From Thermococcus sp. 4557 (GTDB taxonomy: Archaea > Methanobacteriota_B > Thermococci > Thermococcales > Thermococcaceae): DNA of 64,000 bases. Each line of letters starts with the position of its first letter. Within the stretch, counting starts at the first letter, position 1. Below are positions 23,581-32,354 of the stretch, piece by piece. The notes under the pieces were generated by a model. It was not told the origin of the DNA and did no database searches. It saw only the letters and a list, made by a program, of their open reading frames with translations. The position numbers and the translations under genes were made by a program. The stretch spans positions 1,426,001 to 1,490,000 of the forward strand of contig NC_015865.1 in the NCBI RefSeq assembly GCF_000221185.1, in the 5' to 3' direction.

Positions 23581-25209
23581 ATGATGAGAAGGGCTGCTCT
23601 TGCCATTTTTCTGGTATTAATCGTGTTTGCCTCTGGCTGCATAAGTTCGAACACGGGCACGCCGAGCGACACGGGCACCACCGGCACCCCCGCCGGCGGA
23701 ATAGACTTCGGGGCCCGCGGAAAGGGTGAGGTTCTCGCGGACTGGTCGGAGCTTGCGGACGTTTCCAGGGTCTACGTCAGCGAGGGCTACGAGGACCTCG
23801 CGAAGCACTACTTCCCGAACGCACAGATACTCCCCGCGAGCCAGTACGACGGGGGCGTTGCGGTGCTGTCCCCCAAGGACGCGAGGGCCGTTCTCAAGGG
23901 GAAGCCCATCCTCATAACGGTCAGCGACTACTTTGGCTACGTGGTCTACAAGCTGGGCGTTAAGTTCGTCGGCCCGGACAAGGGTGTCTTCGCCGCCTTC
24001 AACGAGGACGGAAAGGCTCACTTCGTTTTCACGGGCACCAGCAAAGCTGGCGCTGGCGCGGCCCTTGAGTACGCCATGAACCTCAAGAACGGGGCAGCCA
24101 TTAGAACGGAAGACGTTCTGAGGAGCGGCGAGTTCGAGGGGATCATCCTCAAGGTCATAGGCGACAACAACTGGAACGGCCTCCCGGACGACGGCGAGAG
24201 CTGGTACCTCGAATCCTTCAAGACGGTGGAGCCCTTCGTGTATTACTGGCGCATCGTTGATGGCGAGAACGTCACCGTGAGGGGCGGCTTCATCCGGCTC
24301 GTCAACGGCTCCACGGTTTACATCCATGCCCTCGGCTTCAACGTCAGCGTGGAGGTCAGGGACGGAACCGGGGCCACGCTCACCTACGTTATCGAGAACA
24401 CCAACCCCTCGGTGCTGAACCTTCCAGAGGGCGCCGAGACCGGCGATACGTGGGTCAGGTTCACGACTTCGGAGCCTTCCTTCAGCGTGGTTCCGCGGGA
24501 GGTCGGGAACTACACGGTGATAGCCTTTGGAGACCACAGGCCCGACGGGGGCACCACGCTGCCCGGGGTCTTCCTTAAGATACGGGACATGATAAACGAC
24601 GAAGGTGACGCCCTCTTCATCATCGACGGCGGCGACCTCGTCTACAGGGGGGCGGTCAACGAGTGGGCGGCCCTGCTCGAGGAGTGGAAATGGAACCGGC
24701 CGATATTCCTGGCCCCCGGAAACCACGAGTACCGCGGGGAGGGCGTGAACGTTTACCACATGCTCTTCGGCCCCGACAACTACGCCTTCGACCTCGGGAA
24801 ATACCGCTACATCTTCATAAACGACGTTGAGAACGACTACGGGCTGGGCGACGAGGTCTTTGCCTGGCTCGAGGGTGAGCTGGAGAAGGCGAAGGAGGCT
24901 GGGAAGAGGCCGGTTCTGGTTCTCCACGCCCCGCCGATCGACCCCAGGCCTGAGGGCGACCACGCCATGAATCCCGCGGACGGGAAGAGGCTCCTGGAGC
25001 TGATGAAGGAGTACAACGCCTTCGGGATATTCAGCCACATCCACATGTACTGGTACGGCGAGGAGGACGGAGTTCAGATGCTCATAACTGGTGGCGGAGG
25101 GGCGCCGCTCTACGTTCCCGCCGACCAGGGCGGCTTCTACCACTACGTCAGGCTTCAGATGGGTGCCGACGGCACGATCTCCGTCGAGCCCGTCAGGGTG
25201 GAGCCCTGA
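23581..25209 (+). CDS. Lipoprotein with C-terminal calcineurin-like metallophosphoesterase domain
   Basis: About 542 residues. Lipoprotein-type signal (LAIFLVLIVFASGC) and a Thr/Gly-rich linker (NTGTPSDTGTTGTPAGG), so it is probably tethered on the outer face of the membrane. Residues about 45-300 are a domain I do not recognise (DYFGYVVYKLGVKFVGPD). The C-terminal third has the phosphoesterase blocks IAFGDHRPDGG, IIDGGDLVYRG, LAPGNHEYRG, VLHAPPI and FSHIHMYWYG. Start candidates are GTG 23575, ATG 23581 and ATG 23584 behind TTTCAGGTGA. It could hydrolyse extracellular phosphoesters; a PiT phosphate permease lies next downstream with its own promoter. Confidence 0.85.
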   Translation: MMRRAALAIFLVLIVFASGCISSNTGTPSDTGTTGTPAGGIDFGARGKGEVLADWSELADVSRVYVSEGYEDLAKHYFPNAQILPASQYDGGVAVLSPKDARAVLKGKPILITVSDYFGYVVYKLGVKFVGPDKGVFAAFNEDGKAHFVFTGTSKAGAGAALEYAMNLKNGAAIRTEDVLRSGEFEGIILKVIGDNNWNGLPDDGESWYLESFKTVEPFVYYWRIVDGENVTVRGGFIRLVNGSTVYIHALGFNVSVEVRDGTGATLTYVIENTNPSVLNLPEGAETGDTWVRFTTSEPSFSVVPREVGNYTVIAFGDHRPDGGTTLPGVFLKIRDMINDEGDALFIIDGGDLVYRGAVNEWAALLEEWKWNRPIFLAPGNHEYRGEGVNVYHMLFGPDNYAFDLGKYRYIFINDVENDYGLGDEVFAWLEGELEKAKEAGKRPVLVLHAPPIDPRPEGDHAMNPADGKRLLELMKEYNAFGIFSHIHMYWYGEEDGVQMLITGGGGAPLYVPADQGGFYHYVRLQMGADGTISVEPVRVEP

Positions 25210-25274
25210 CTCCTATTTATTCTATTTGCCGCTATATAGATGCGGGTATGTAACTATATTCTACTGCGGCAAGG

Positions 25275-25283
25275 TATTTATAT
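25275..25283 (+). promoter_or_regulatory. TATA box of PiT permease gene
   Basis: TATTTATAT about 27 bases before the GTG at 25305, so the transcript may be nearly leaderless. Confidence 0.55.
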
Positions 25284-25304
25284 GCCGCCCTCGAGCCCCT
25301 CCCG

Positions 25305-26525
25305 GTGGTGAGTGTGGACGTATGGCTGCTGATAACCGTGGTGCTAGGATTTTCGATGGCCTGGGCAATAGGTGCCAACGACGCCGCGAACTCCATGAGC
25401 ACCGCCGTCGGTGCGAAGGCGATAACCCCGAAGCAGGCCGTTATAATAGCCGGCGTCCTTGAGTTCGCGGGCGCGTACTTCTTCGGAAAGAGCGTCACCG
25501 AAACGATAAGGAAGGGCATCCTCGACCCGACGATGATAACCGACCCGATGGTCCTCGTATACGGCTCCGTTGCTGCCCTCCTCGCGGCCACGATATGGCT
25601 CATCATAGCGACGAAGTTCGGCCTGCCTGTCTCCACCACCCATTCAGTCATAGGTGGCATAGCCGGCTACGGAATAGTCTACGCCGGCACCGCGATAGTC
25701 AACTGGGGCAAGATGGGCCAGGTCGTCCTCAGCTGGATTCTCTCGCCTATAATCGGCGCCATAATGGCCTACCTCATCTTCAAGGCCTTCACGAAGAGCA
25801 TCTTCGAGAGAAAGGACCCCGTCAGGAGCGCCAGGATATGGTCCCCGTTCTGGATTGGGCTGGCGTTCGTCGTCATTGGAACCATGTTCTACATCAAGGT
25901 TCTCCACGGAAATGACCTCAAGACTGGATTTTTGATGTACGGCGTCCCGCTGGGCATAATCGTGTTCGCGGTAACGTACCTCCTGATAAAGCTCCGCTTC
26001 CCGAGCAGCGACCCCTTCATCGGCGTTGAGGCGATATTCCGGAAGGCGCAGGTGGTTACTTCTGCCTACGTTGCCCTCGCCCACGGCGCCAACGACGTGG
26101 CCAACGCCATAGGCCCTGTTGCGGCGGTTTACGCGGTGGCCACTATGGGCCTCGGCGGCATGCAGGTTCCCGTTCCCAAGTGGATACTCGCCATGGGCGG
26201 TCTCGGAATCGCGGTCGGTGTCGCCACCTACGGTTACAGGGTCATGGAAACGGTCGGCAAGAAGATAACCGAGCTCACCAACACGCGCGGCTTCACCATC
26301 GACTTTTCGGCGGCAACCGTTGTCCTCGCCGCCAGCTGGCTTGGGCTGCCCATCTCGACGACCCACACGGTGGTCGGTGCGGTCATAGGAATAGGCCTCG
26401 CAAGGGGAGTAAAGGCAATAAACAAGGACATCGTTAGGGATATAATAATCTCCTGGTTCGTTACCGTTCCGGTCGCTGGACTGATAAGCGCGGCCATATT
26501 CAAGGTCCTTATGATCGTGGGGTGA
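25305..26525 (+). CDS. PiT-family inorganic phosphate permease
   Basis: 406 residues, about 11 helices, with the two PiT signatures: MAWAIGANDAANSMSTAVGAK in the first half and ALAHGANDVANAIGPVAAVY in the second, both followed by LPVSTTHSVIGG-like motifs. It carries phosphate driven by sodium or protons. The start is GTG 25305 or GTG 25314. It is five bases upstream of the PhoU-like gene, and the pair forms an operon. Confidence 0.93.
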   Translation: MVSVDVWLLITVVLGFSMAWAIGANDAANSMSTAVGAKAITPKQAVIIAGVLEFAGAYFFGKSVTETIRKGILDPTMITDPMVLVYGSVAALLAATIWLIIATKFGLPVSTTHSVIGGIAGYGIVYAGTAIVNWGKMGQVVLSWILSPIIGAIMAYLIFKAFTKSIFERKDPVRSARIWSPFWIGLAFVVIGTMFYIKVLHGNDLKTGFLMYGVPLGIIVFAVTYLLIKLRFPSSDPFIGVEAIFRKAQVVTSAYVALAHGANDVANAIGPVAAVYAVATMGLGGMQVPVPKWILAMGGLGIAVGVATYGYRVMETVGKKITELTNTRGFTIDFSAATVVLAASWLGLPISTTHTVVGAVIGIGLARGVKAINKDIVRDIIISWFVTVPVAGLISAAIFKVLMIVG

Positions 26526-26529
26526 TATC

Positions 26530-27204
26530 ATGCAGGTGTGGACGAAGCTCTTCGCGAAGAGCCCCTTCAAACCCCTCATAAAGCACGCGGACGTCGTGCT
26601 CAGCACCGTTGAAACGCTCGAGAAGGCGCTTCAGGCATGGTACGCGTGCGACTACGAGGGCATGAGGGAGTTCGCAATCGAGGTGGACAGGCTCGAGGAC
26701 GTTGCCGACAGGATAAAGGAGGAGATAAGGGATTCCCTCAGCTCGAAGCTCATGATGGCAGTCGCCAGGGAGGACGTTATAATCTACCTCCACATGCAGG
26801 ACAAGGTGGCGGATGCCGCCGAGGACACCGCCAAGTGGCTGCTCGTCAAGAAGCCCGACTGCGTTCCGACGGAGGTCAAGGATATAATCCTCCAGATGGG
26901 CATGGAGAGCATCAAGGCCGCAAAGCTCGTCCACGAGGCCATAGTCCAGATGGACCGCGTTATAGAGAGCGGTTTCACCGAGGGCGAGATAGAGCGGGAG
27001 TACGAGATAATCAGGCAGATAGAGAGCGTTGAAAACAAGATAGACGGCCTCGACACGAAGCTCATGCAGCTCGTCTTCGAGAACGCCGACTCGATGAGCT
27101 GGGGCGACGGGTTCTACATCCTCAACATCGCCAGGACGCTCAGCAACATCTCGGACAAGGCCAAGGACGCGGCCGAGAGGATAAGGCTCATGATGAACAA
27201 GTGA
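26530..27204 (+). CDS. DUF47 / PhoU-like PiT accessory protein
   Basis: 224 residues, all-alpha, with the DUF47 pattern: LFAKSPFKPLIKHADVV at the start, metal-ligand-like acidic helices around EVDRLEDVADRIKEEIRDSL and REYEIIRQIESVENKIDGLD. DUF47 proteins accompany PiT permeases and are thought to control them as PhoU does for PstABC. The gap of four bases to the permease supports this. Confidence 0.9.
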   Translation: MQVWTKLFAKSPFKPLIKHADVVLSTVETLEKALQAWYACDYEGMREFAIEVDRLEDVADRIKEEIRDSLSSKLMMAVAREDVIIYLHMQDKVADAAEDTAKWLLVKKPDCVPTEVKDIILQMGMESIKAAKLVHEAIVQMDRVIESGFTEGEIEREYEIIRQIESVENKIDGLDTKLMQLVFENADSMSWGDGFYILNIARTLSNISDKAKDAAERIRLMMNK

Positions 27205-27258
27205 GCCGGTATCTCCGATATTCTTTTAAGTTCTTTCCGCTGACTTCTTCTGGTGGAA

Positions 27259-27387
27259 ATGGAGGACGGTGTTAGAATAGTCCATAACTTTTGTGATAGT
27301 CTCATCTTATTGTTCCCCCTGGCTGGCGTTACCAGTGAATTCCCTCATTCTCAGGATGAGTTGGAGGTGGTGTTCGGTGAGGACTAA
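27259..27387 (+). CDS. Possible 42-residue ORF overlapping the ABC permease start
   Basis: ATG 27259 after TCTGGTGG, a TATA-like TTCTTTTAAG near 27222, and a stop (TAA 27385-27387) that overlaps the start region of the permease at 27377. The peptide begins MEDGVRIVHNFCDSLILLF. No homology is recognised. It may be a leader peptide or the remnant of a gene such as the missing ATPase, or chance. Confidence 0.3.
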   Translation: MEDGVRIVHNFCDSLILLFPLAGVTSEFPHSQDELEVVFGED

Positions 27388-28900
27388 GCTTCTGCTTCTC
27401 CTCGTCTCCCTCTTCCCGGCCGTAGCGGTAGAGATAGACGTTTCCAGATTTACCACCCACTACCCCAATATATCTCCTGAACGGCTCGGCTACCTGATAA
27501 CCGCTGACCTGCTCGCCAAGTGGCTTCCCAGCTTCCTTAAGTTCCTCCTGATTCTGCTTCTGCTGATCATGCTTCTCTCGCGCTTTGGCTCGGACTTCGA
27601 GCGGGGCAACGTTCTCCTGATGCTCTCAAAGCCCCTCACGAGGAGGCATTACTTCCTCGGCTGGGCTCTTGAGGGGCTGAAGCTTGCCCTAATTTCCGCT
27701 CTTGGGATTTCACTCTCGGGAGCGCTCGCGATGCTCGCCCACGGTTTCGAGGTTAGGGACTACCTCATCGGCTCCCTCGCCCTTTCGCTCTCACTGATTG
27801 GTGTAGTCGGAATCGCCCTGCTCCTCCTTCCTTTGGCGACCTCCCGCGATTCAGGGGTCTTCCTCGGCCTTGGAGCGTTCGTTGTGCTCCTGCTCCTCGG
27901 GGAGTTTGATTATTCCTTCATCCCGACGGCTTACCTTAAGAGGGCCGTTTCCATCGGGGAGAGCGTTTCCGTCTCCCATGAGGCCGTTGGAGGACTTTTG
28001 GCCCTTTCCGTTGGTCTGTCGCTCGCGGGAATGGAGGCCTTCCGGAGGAGGGAGCTGAGGGGTTCTGGGTCCATCACCGTCCCCGGTTTTTCCTTCTCCC
28101 CCCGCGGGCTCTACGGCGTTTTCCTCGGGCTGAGCCTTCAGAGCAAACGCTTCATGGTTTTCGTCGCCCTGACGGCGTTGATGGCCTTCTTAAACAGGGC
28201 TACCCTCGACAAGTACCACTCCCTTTACGGCCCTACCGGCATTTTGAACGCCCTAATTTCGACACTGGGTGGCATGTTCTTGCCCCTTGTTGTCCTCCCC
28301 CTTGGGGCGGTCTCGATAGGCTCGGCCATCGAGAACGGCACTGTTAGAGTTCTGCTGAGCAAGCCGTTGAGGAGGAGGGACTTTTTCCTCGGGACGTTCC
28401 TGAGCGACATCTCTGCCGTCTTCATCGGGGCCACCCTCTATCTGGCCATCCTCGTTGCCTACGCCCTCCACCTGGGTGCCCCCCTGAGTAAAACCCTTGA
28501 GCTCGGCCTTGCCTTTGGCTCCCTGCTCTTCCTCTCGCTCGTCCAGTACCTGGCCCTCGGTTACCTGCTTTCATCCTTCATGAGGGGCAGAAAGGCGCTT
28601 TTCGTCTCGCTGGTACTGGCCTTCCTGCTGGGCTTTGCAGTTCCAATCGCCGTCATTGCGGCCTCAAACTCGGCGGGAGAGTCGTTAGTTGATGTTCTGG
28701 CCAAAAACTCCCTTCCCGTGCCGAGTCCTAACCTGCACTACACCGTGCTTGGGATGGTGGTCTCGCCGAAGAGGAGCCTTCCGCCAAAGTCCGTATCAGA
28801 GATTCTGGGCTATCAGGGGAATCTGGCGATGCTGGTCATACCTACGGTGGTTTACCTCGCAATTGCCTGGCTCAAATTCAGAAAAGCCGACCTGAGGTGA
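27377..28900 (+). CDS. ABC-2 type transporter permease, two-lobe
   Basis: About 507 residues with roughly 12 helices in two repeats. Each repeat contains a cytoplasmic loop typical of ABC-2 permeases: FERGNVLLMLSKPLTRRHYFLG in the first and IENGTVRVLLSKPLRRRDFFLG in the second. The GTG at 27377 is chosen because GGAGGTG lies eight bases upstream. It is the first of four consecutive permease genes; no ATP-binding subunit is in the neighbourhood. Confidence 0.8.
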   Translation: MRTKLLLLLVSLFPAVAVEIDVSRFTTHYPNISPERLGYLITADLLAKWLPSFLKFLLILLLLIMLLSRFGSDFERGNVLLMLSKPLTRRHYFLGWALEGLKLALISALGISLSGALAMLAHGFEVRDYLIGSLALSLSLIGVVGIALLLLPLATSRDSGVFLGLGAFVVLLLLGEFDYSFIPTAYLKRAVSIGESVSVSHEAVGGLLALSVGLSLAGMEAFRRRELRGSGSITVPGFSFSPRGLYGVFLGLSLQSKRFMVFVALTALMAFLNRATLDKYHSLYGPTGILNALISTLGGMFLPLVVLPLGAVSIGSAIENGTVRVLLSKPLRRRDFFLGTFLSDISAVFIGATLYLAILVAYALHLGAPLSKTLELGLAFGSLLFLSLVQYLALGYLLSSFMRGRKALFVSLVLAFLLGFAVPIAVIAASNSAGESLVDVLAKNSLPVPSPNLHYTVLGMVVSPKRSLPPKSVSEILGYQGNLAMLVIPTVVYLAIAWLKFRKADLR

Positions 28901-28904
28901 TAGA

Positions 28905-29825
28905 ATGTGGGGGTTCGAGCTTGAGCTGAAGAAAAGCCTAAGGACGAAGAAGTTCTGGCTGATACTCGTTCTGATTCTGCTAATCTACGCCATGACCTTC
29001 AGGGAAGTGCGGGACAACCTTGAAGGCGCCACGAACCCGCAGGAAGTGCTCGTCACGAGCGTCGTGGGTTACATAGCGGTCAGCGCGTTCCTCTTCATCG
29101 GCGTCTATGCCCTCATGGCGGGGGCAACTGCCGTGAACTCGGACCTTGAGGACGGGACGGTGAGGGTGGTTCTCAGCAAGCCGCTGGGGAGGGTTTCGTA
29201 CCTGCTGGGCAAGTTCCTCGGCCAGGCGCTCAGCATAGTCGTGGCCATGGCCTTCGCCACCCTTCTGTCCTTCGCGATAACGAAGTACTACGGCCTCTCC
29301 CTCACCGCCGCCCTCGTTGGGGACCTGGTCCTCTCGAACCTGCTAGTCCTCCTCGCCATGCTCCAGCTCCTCGCCCTTGGCCTGCTGATTTCAACCCTTA
29401 TCCGCTCCTCCAACACCGCCCTGGGACTGGCCCTCGTTATTTTCTTCGTCACCGGCCTCGTCATGCCCCAGGTGGTGGACGGCCTCGCTGAGGACAAGGC
29501 GAGGGAGGAGTTCGGGATTCAAAAATGGGGGGACTTCAGTAAGCTTTCGCCTGAGGAGAAAAGGGCTTACCGCGAGCGCCTGGACGAGCTTTACGAGGAG
29601 TACCACCTGAGGTACCTCTTCTACGCCCCCCAGGTGATCATGCTCGACGTGTTCACGGACATAGACAGGACCACCTTCAACGACGACGGCACCTACACCG
29701 TGGAGTACAGGGGTGTCAAGCGGGCCATAACGGACAATCCAGCCCAGACGGCGCTGATAGCTGGCCTTGCCCCTGTTTACCTCGGGCTGGCCCTCATGAG
29801 GTTCAGGAGAATGGACCTGAGGTGA
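28905..29825 (+). CDS. ABC-2 type transporter permease
   Basis: 306 residues with six helices and the same loop signature (LEDGTVRVVLSKPLGRVSYLLG) as both halves of the preceding protein. A large extracytoplasmic or cytosolic loop at about residues 205-275 is charged (SKLSPEEKRAYRERLDELYEEYH). Starts four bases after the upstream stop. Substrate unknown; ends in MRFRRMDLR much like the upstream product's KFRKADLR, suggesting duplication. Confidence 0.82.
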   Translation: MWGFELELKKSLRTKKFWLILVLILLIYAMTFREVRDNLEGATNPQEVLVTSVVGYIAVSAFLFIGVYALMAGATAVNSDLEDGTVRVVLSKPLGRVSYLLGKFLGQALSIVVAMAFATLLSFAITKYYGLSLTAALVGDLVLSNLLVLLAMLQLLALGLLISTLIRSSNTALGLALVIFFVTGLVMPQVVDGLAEDKAREEFGIQKWGDFSKLSPEEKRAYRERLDELYEEYHLRYLFYAPQVIMLDVFTDIDRTTFNDDGTYTVEYRGVKRAITDNPAQTALIAGLAPVYLGLALMRFRRMDLR

Positions 29826-29829
29826 TTCC

Positions 29830-30825
29830 ATGGGCAGGGTTACCCGCGCCCTCCTCAACTACCTCCTCCTTATCCTCCTCGTGGCGCTTATCTCTGGCAT
29901 CGGGATAAAGGATTACCAGTTCTACCGGGCGGACATGGAGTTCAGCCTTCTTCCTTCGGCGGAGAGGGCCGTAATAGAGGCCAACGCGAGTTCCCTGGGA
30001 ATGGACCCCTACGACTACTACATGAACTTCGTGGCCCCGAAGGACTACCCGACCCTCACGATGAACCCCCTCCACGCCGGGCTTTACGTGCTCCACCACT
30101 CCCTATTTGACCCTGACTACGATTACCCTGTACCGAGGAAGCTCATGGTGGCCAGGACGCTGGCGCTGATTCTCCTCGCGGAGGCTATCATAGTCCTCAT
30201 CGGCTTCCCCCTCGCAAAGCTCGCCCTCAGGAAGAGGCGCCTCCGCTCCACCGTCCGCTTTCTCGCCAGGGTCTTCAACGGTCTTCCCGTCTGGGCCGTG
30301 GCGGCGCTCTTCTCGCTCCTCATTATAATGAGCGCGCTCCCCAACTACCTGATAAACGGTCTCGGCACATCCACTTCCCTCGCCAGAAACCTCGCCTACA
30401 TGGCCTTTCCGCTGGTTTCTATAGTCCTCGTCGCCCTATGGGAGTTCGTCGAGGCCCTGGTGATACTCCTCAGGGACGAGTTCGGTAAGGAGTACGTGCG
30501 CGCCAAGAGGGCGATGGGACTGCCGGAGCGCAGGGTCGAGAGGCACGTTCTCCGCGCGGTCATGCCGTCCTTCCTCGGCTTCCTCTTCCAGCACTTCGTC
30601 GAGGTCTCGACGCTCGCCCTCGTGGTCGATGCCTTCTTCGGCCTCTTTGGCCTCGGTAAGATGCTCCAGTGGGGCTTCCGCATATCCGGCGACCTCTACA
30701 CCCTCGATCCGGACGTCTTCTTCTATCCCATAGCGGTCTTCATGGTGGTGAACTTCTTCGTCCTTCTGGCCGTTACGGTTCTGTCGGAACTCCTCGCTCC
30801 CGGAGGTGGCGGCGTTGAGGCTTGA
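29830..30825 (+). CDS. DppB-like ABC permease (peptide/nickel family)
   Basis: 331 residues, six helices. Near the C-terminus is the EAA-type loop EFGKEYVRAKRAMGLPERRVERHVLRAVMPS that contacts the ATPase in binding-protein-dependent permeases, followed by LVVDAFFGLFGLGKMLQWG. The N-terminal extracytoplasmic region (about residues 28-95) is larger than usual. It overlaps the next gene and follows the ABC-2 gene by four bases. Confidence 0.8.
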   Translation: MGRVTRALLNYLLLILLVALISGIGIKDYQFYRADMEFSLLPSAERAVIEANASSLGMDPYDYYMNFVAPKDYPTLTMNPLHAGLYVLHHSLFDPDYDYPVPRKLMVARTLALILLAEAIIVLIGFPLAKLALRKRRLRSTVRFLARVFNGLPVWAVAALFSLLIIMSALPNYLINGLGTSTSLARNLAYMAFPLVSIVLVALWEFVEALVILLRDEFGKEYVRAKRAMGLPERRVERHVLRAVMPSFLGFLFQHFVEVSTLALVVDAFFGLFGLGKMLQWGFRISGDLYTLDPDVFFYPIAVFMVVNFFVLLAVTVLSELLAPGGGGVEA

Positions 30826-32044
30826 CGCCAAAGCGAAGGCCGGACTCGCGCTGATAATGCTGGTTATGCTCCTCGCGGTCCTGCCCGTCGGTGTGATAGT
30901 GCCCGCTGAGAAGGCCTCCAACTGGAACTACCTGCCCTACTGGAACGACTACCCCCGGAACGCCCGGCCCATCTGGCTTCCCTCCGGCTTCAAAACCCTT
31001 GAATCCTCTGGAACGAACTTCTCTATGACCTTCTCAGTCGGCGACACTGTTCCTGGGAACATAATGCTCGAGGGCAACTCGACGGTCAGGCTGGTGATTC
31101 GCCGCCCCGACGGGTTCTCCGTTGCCCTCGGCCCGGTGGAGGTGGACGGGAGGACGAGCGTCAACTCCAACCCCACCCTCGCGGCAGACGCCTATGACTT
31201 TGCCGAGTCCATCGGCTACGGCCCGGAGAGCAGGCCCCTCTTCACGCCCACCCAGCTACTCTTCATGGGCTACGGCGGTGATGTCCTGAAGGGGGAGTAC
31301 ACGGTCGAGGTCGAGTCCACGGGCCCGGTTGAGGTTACCCTCTTCGGCGACTCCTACGGTCTCCTGGGTACGGACTCCTACGGCCGAGACCTCTGGGTGG
31401 GCTTCGTCCTCGCCGGCAGGAGCACCCTGCTCGTGTCGCTCGAGGCGTCCGTTCTCGTGGTCATCATCGGCCTCCTCCTCGGTCTCTTCGCCGGCTACTA
31501 CAAAAACCGGGCCGCGGTCTTCCTCGAGAGCCTGCTGAACTCTCTCGGAGCGCTCCCGGTCCTCCCCCTCGCGATGCTTATGATATTTTCATTCTCAACG
31601 ACGGGCATAGCGATGAGCAGGGAGATAGGAACTGGAACCCTGGCCCTCATACTGGCCCTACTGCTCGCGGGCAAGTTCGGGAGCGCGGTTAGGGGTTTCG
31701 TGGTTCAGGAGAAGGTTAAGGAGCACGTTGCCGCGGCGAGGGCGCTCGGGGCGGGCGACCTCCACATTCTCCGGAGGCATATCCTGAGGCCGGTAATCCC
31801 CTACGCCCTGAGCCACTTCAGCCTGCTGTTCCCCAAGGTCGTCGCGCTGGTGGCGATACTGGGGTTCTTCAACATGATTCCCAGCGACAACTGGGGTTCG
31901 TTCATACTGGAGGGCCTCAACCAGAACGCCCTGTACGCGGGCAGATGGTGGTGGTTTTTGGCCCCTGTCGTCACGATGGTGCTCCTGAGCGTGGGCTTTG
32001 CCCTGCTCTGGGAGGATGAGGCCTCAGAAGGGGTGTTGACATAA
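30815..32044 (+). CDS. DppC-like ABC permease with large periplasmic-side insertion
   Basis: About 409 residues. After the first helix comes an insertion of about 150 residues, predicted beta-rich and outside the membrane (FSMTFSVGDTVPGNIMLEG, YTVEVESTGPVEVTLFG). Then the canonical DppC core follows: LLGTDSYGRDLWVGFVLAGR and the EAA-like loop VKEHVAAARALGAGDLHILRRH. The TTG at 30815 is the best start, six bases after GGAGGTG, overlapping the upstream gene by 11 bases. The insertion may replace a separate substrate-binding protein, which is missing here (inference). Confidence 0.78.
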   Translation: MRLDAKAKAGLALIMLVMLLAVLPVGVIVPAEKASNWNYLPYWNDYPRNARPIWLPSGFKTLESSGTNFSMTFSVGDTVPGNIMLEGNSTVRLVIRRPDGFSVALGPVEVDGRTSVNSNPTLAADAYDFAESIGYGPESRPLFTPTQLLFMGYGGDVLKGEYTVEVESTGPVEVTLFGDSYGLLGTDSYGRDLWVGFVLAGRSTLLVSLEASVLVVIIGLLLGLFAGYYKNRAAVFLESLLNSLGALPVLPLAMLMIFSFSTTGIAMSREIGTGTLALILALLLAGKFGSAVRGFVVQEKVKEHVAAARALGAGDLHILRRHILRPVIPYALSHFSLLFPKVVALVAILGFFNMIPSDNWGSFILEGLNQNALYAGRWWWFLAPVVTMVLLSVGFALLWEDEASEGVLT

Positions 32045-32074
32045 TGGAGAACGGAAGAACGAAGAATGAGAGAA

Positions 32075-32302
32075 TCAGATGGCTATCATCGTCGAGGTCA
32101 TCTGGATTTCGGTCATCTTCCTTATCTTCTCGGTTATGAACTGGTCAAGGTCCTTGAGGGTGTCGGTTTCGACCTTTACGACGAGGTCGTATTCGCCATA
32201 GACCACGTAAGCCTCCTTAACCTCCGGCATGGCCAGAAGCTTCTCCATAACTTCCCTTTCCTTTCCAGCGGCCGTCACCATCAAAATAAAAGCCGTCACC
32301 AT
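32075..32302 (-). CDS. Stand-alone Lrp/AsnC ligand-binding (RAM) domain protein
   Basis: 75 residues matching only the C-terminal RAM domain of Lrp/AsnC regulators: MVTAFILMVTAAGKEREVM, YVVYGEYDLVVKVETDTL, IQMTSTMIAI. No DNA-binding helix-turn-helix is present. Such proteins form octameric rings with or without amino acids and may modulate full-length Lrp proteins. ATG 32302 follows GGTGATAGCC. It diverges from the kinase gene with only 52 bases between them. Confidence 0.9.
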   Translation of the reverse strand: MVTAFILMVTAAGKEREVMEKLLAMPEVKEAYVVYGEYDLVVKVETDTLKDLDQFITEKIRKMTEIQMTSTMIAI

Positions 32303-32354
32303 GGCTATCACCAAAAGTATTTTATCTTCGGAGTATTTAAGCTTATCGAGGCAT

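Noticed and set aside
23617-25143. Minus-strand frame of 508 codons opposite the phosphoesterase
   Set aside because: Shadow; the plus strand carries the catalytic motifs.
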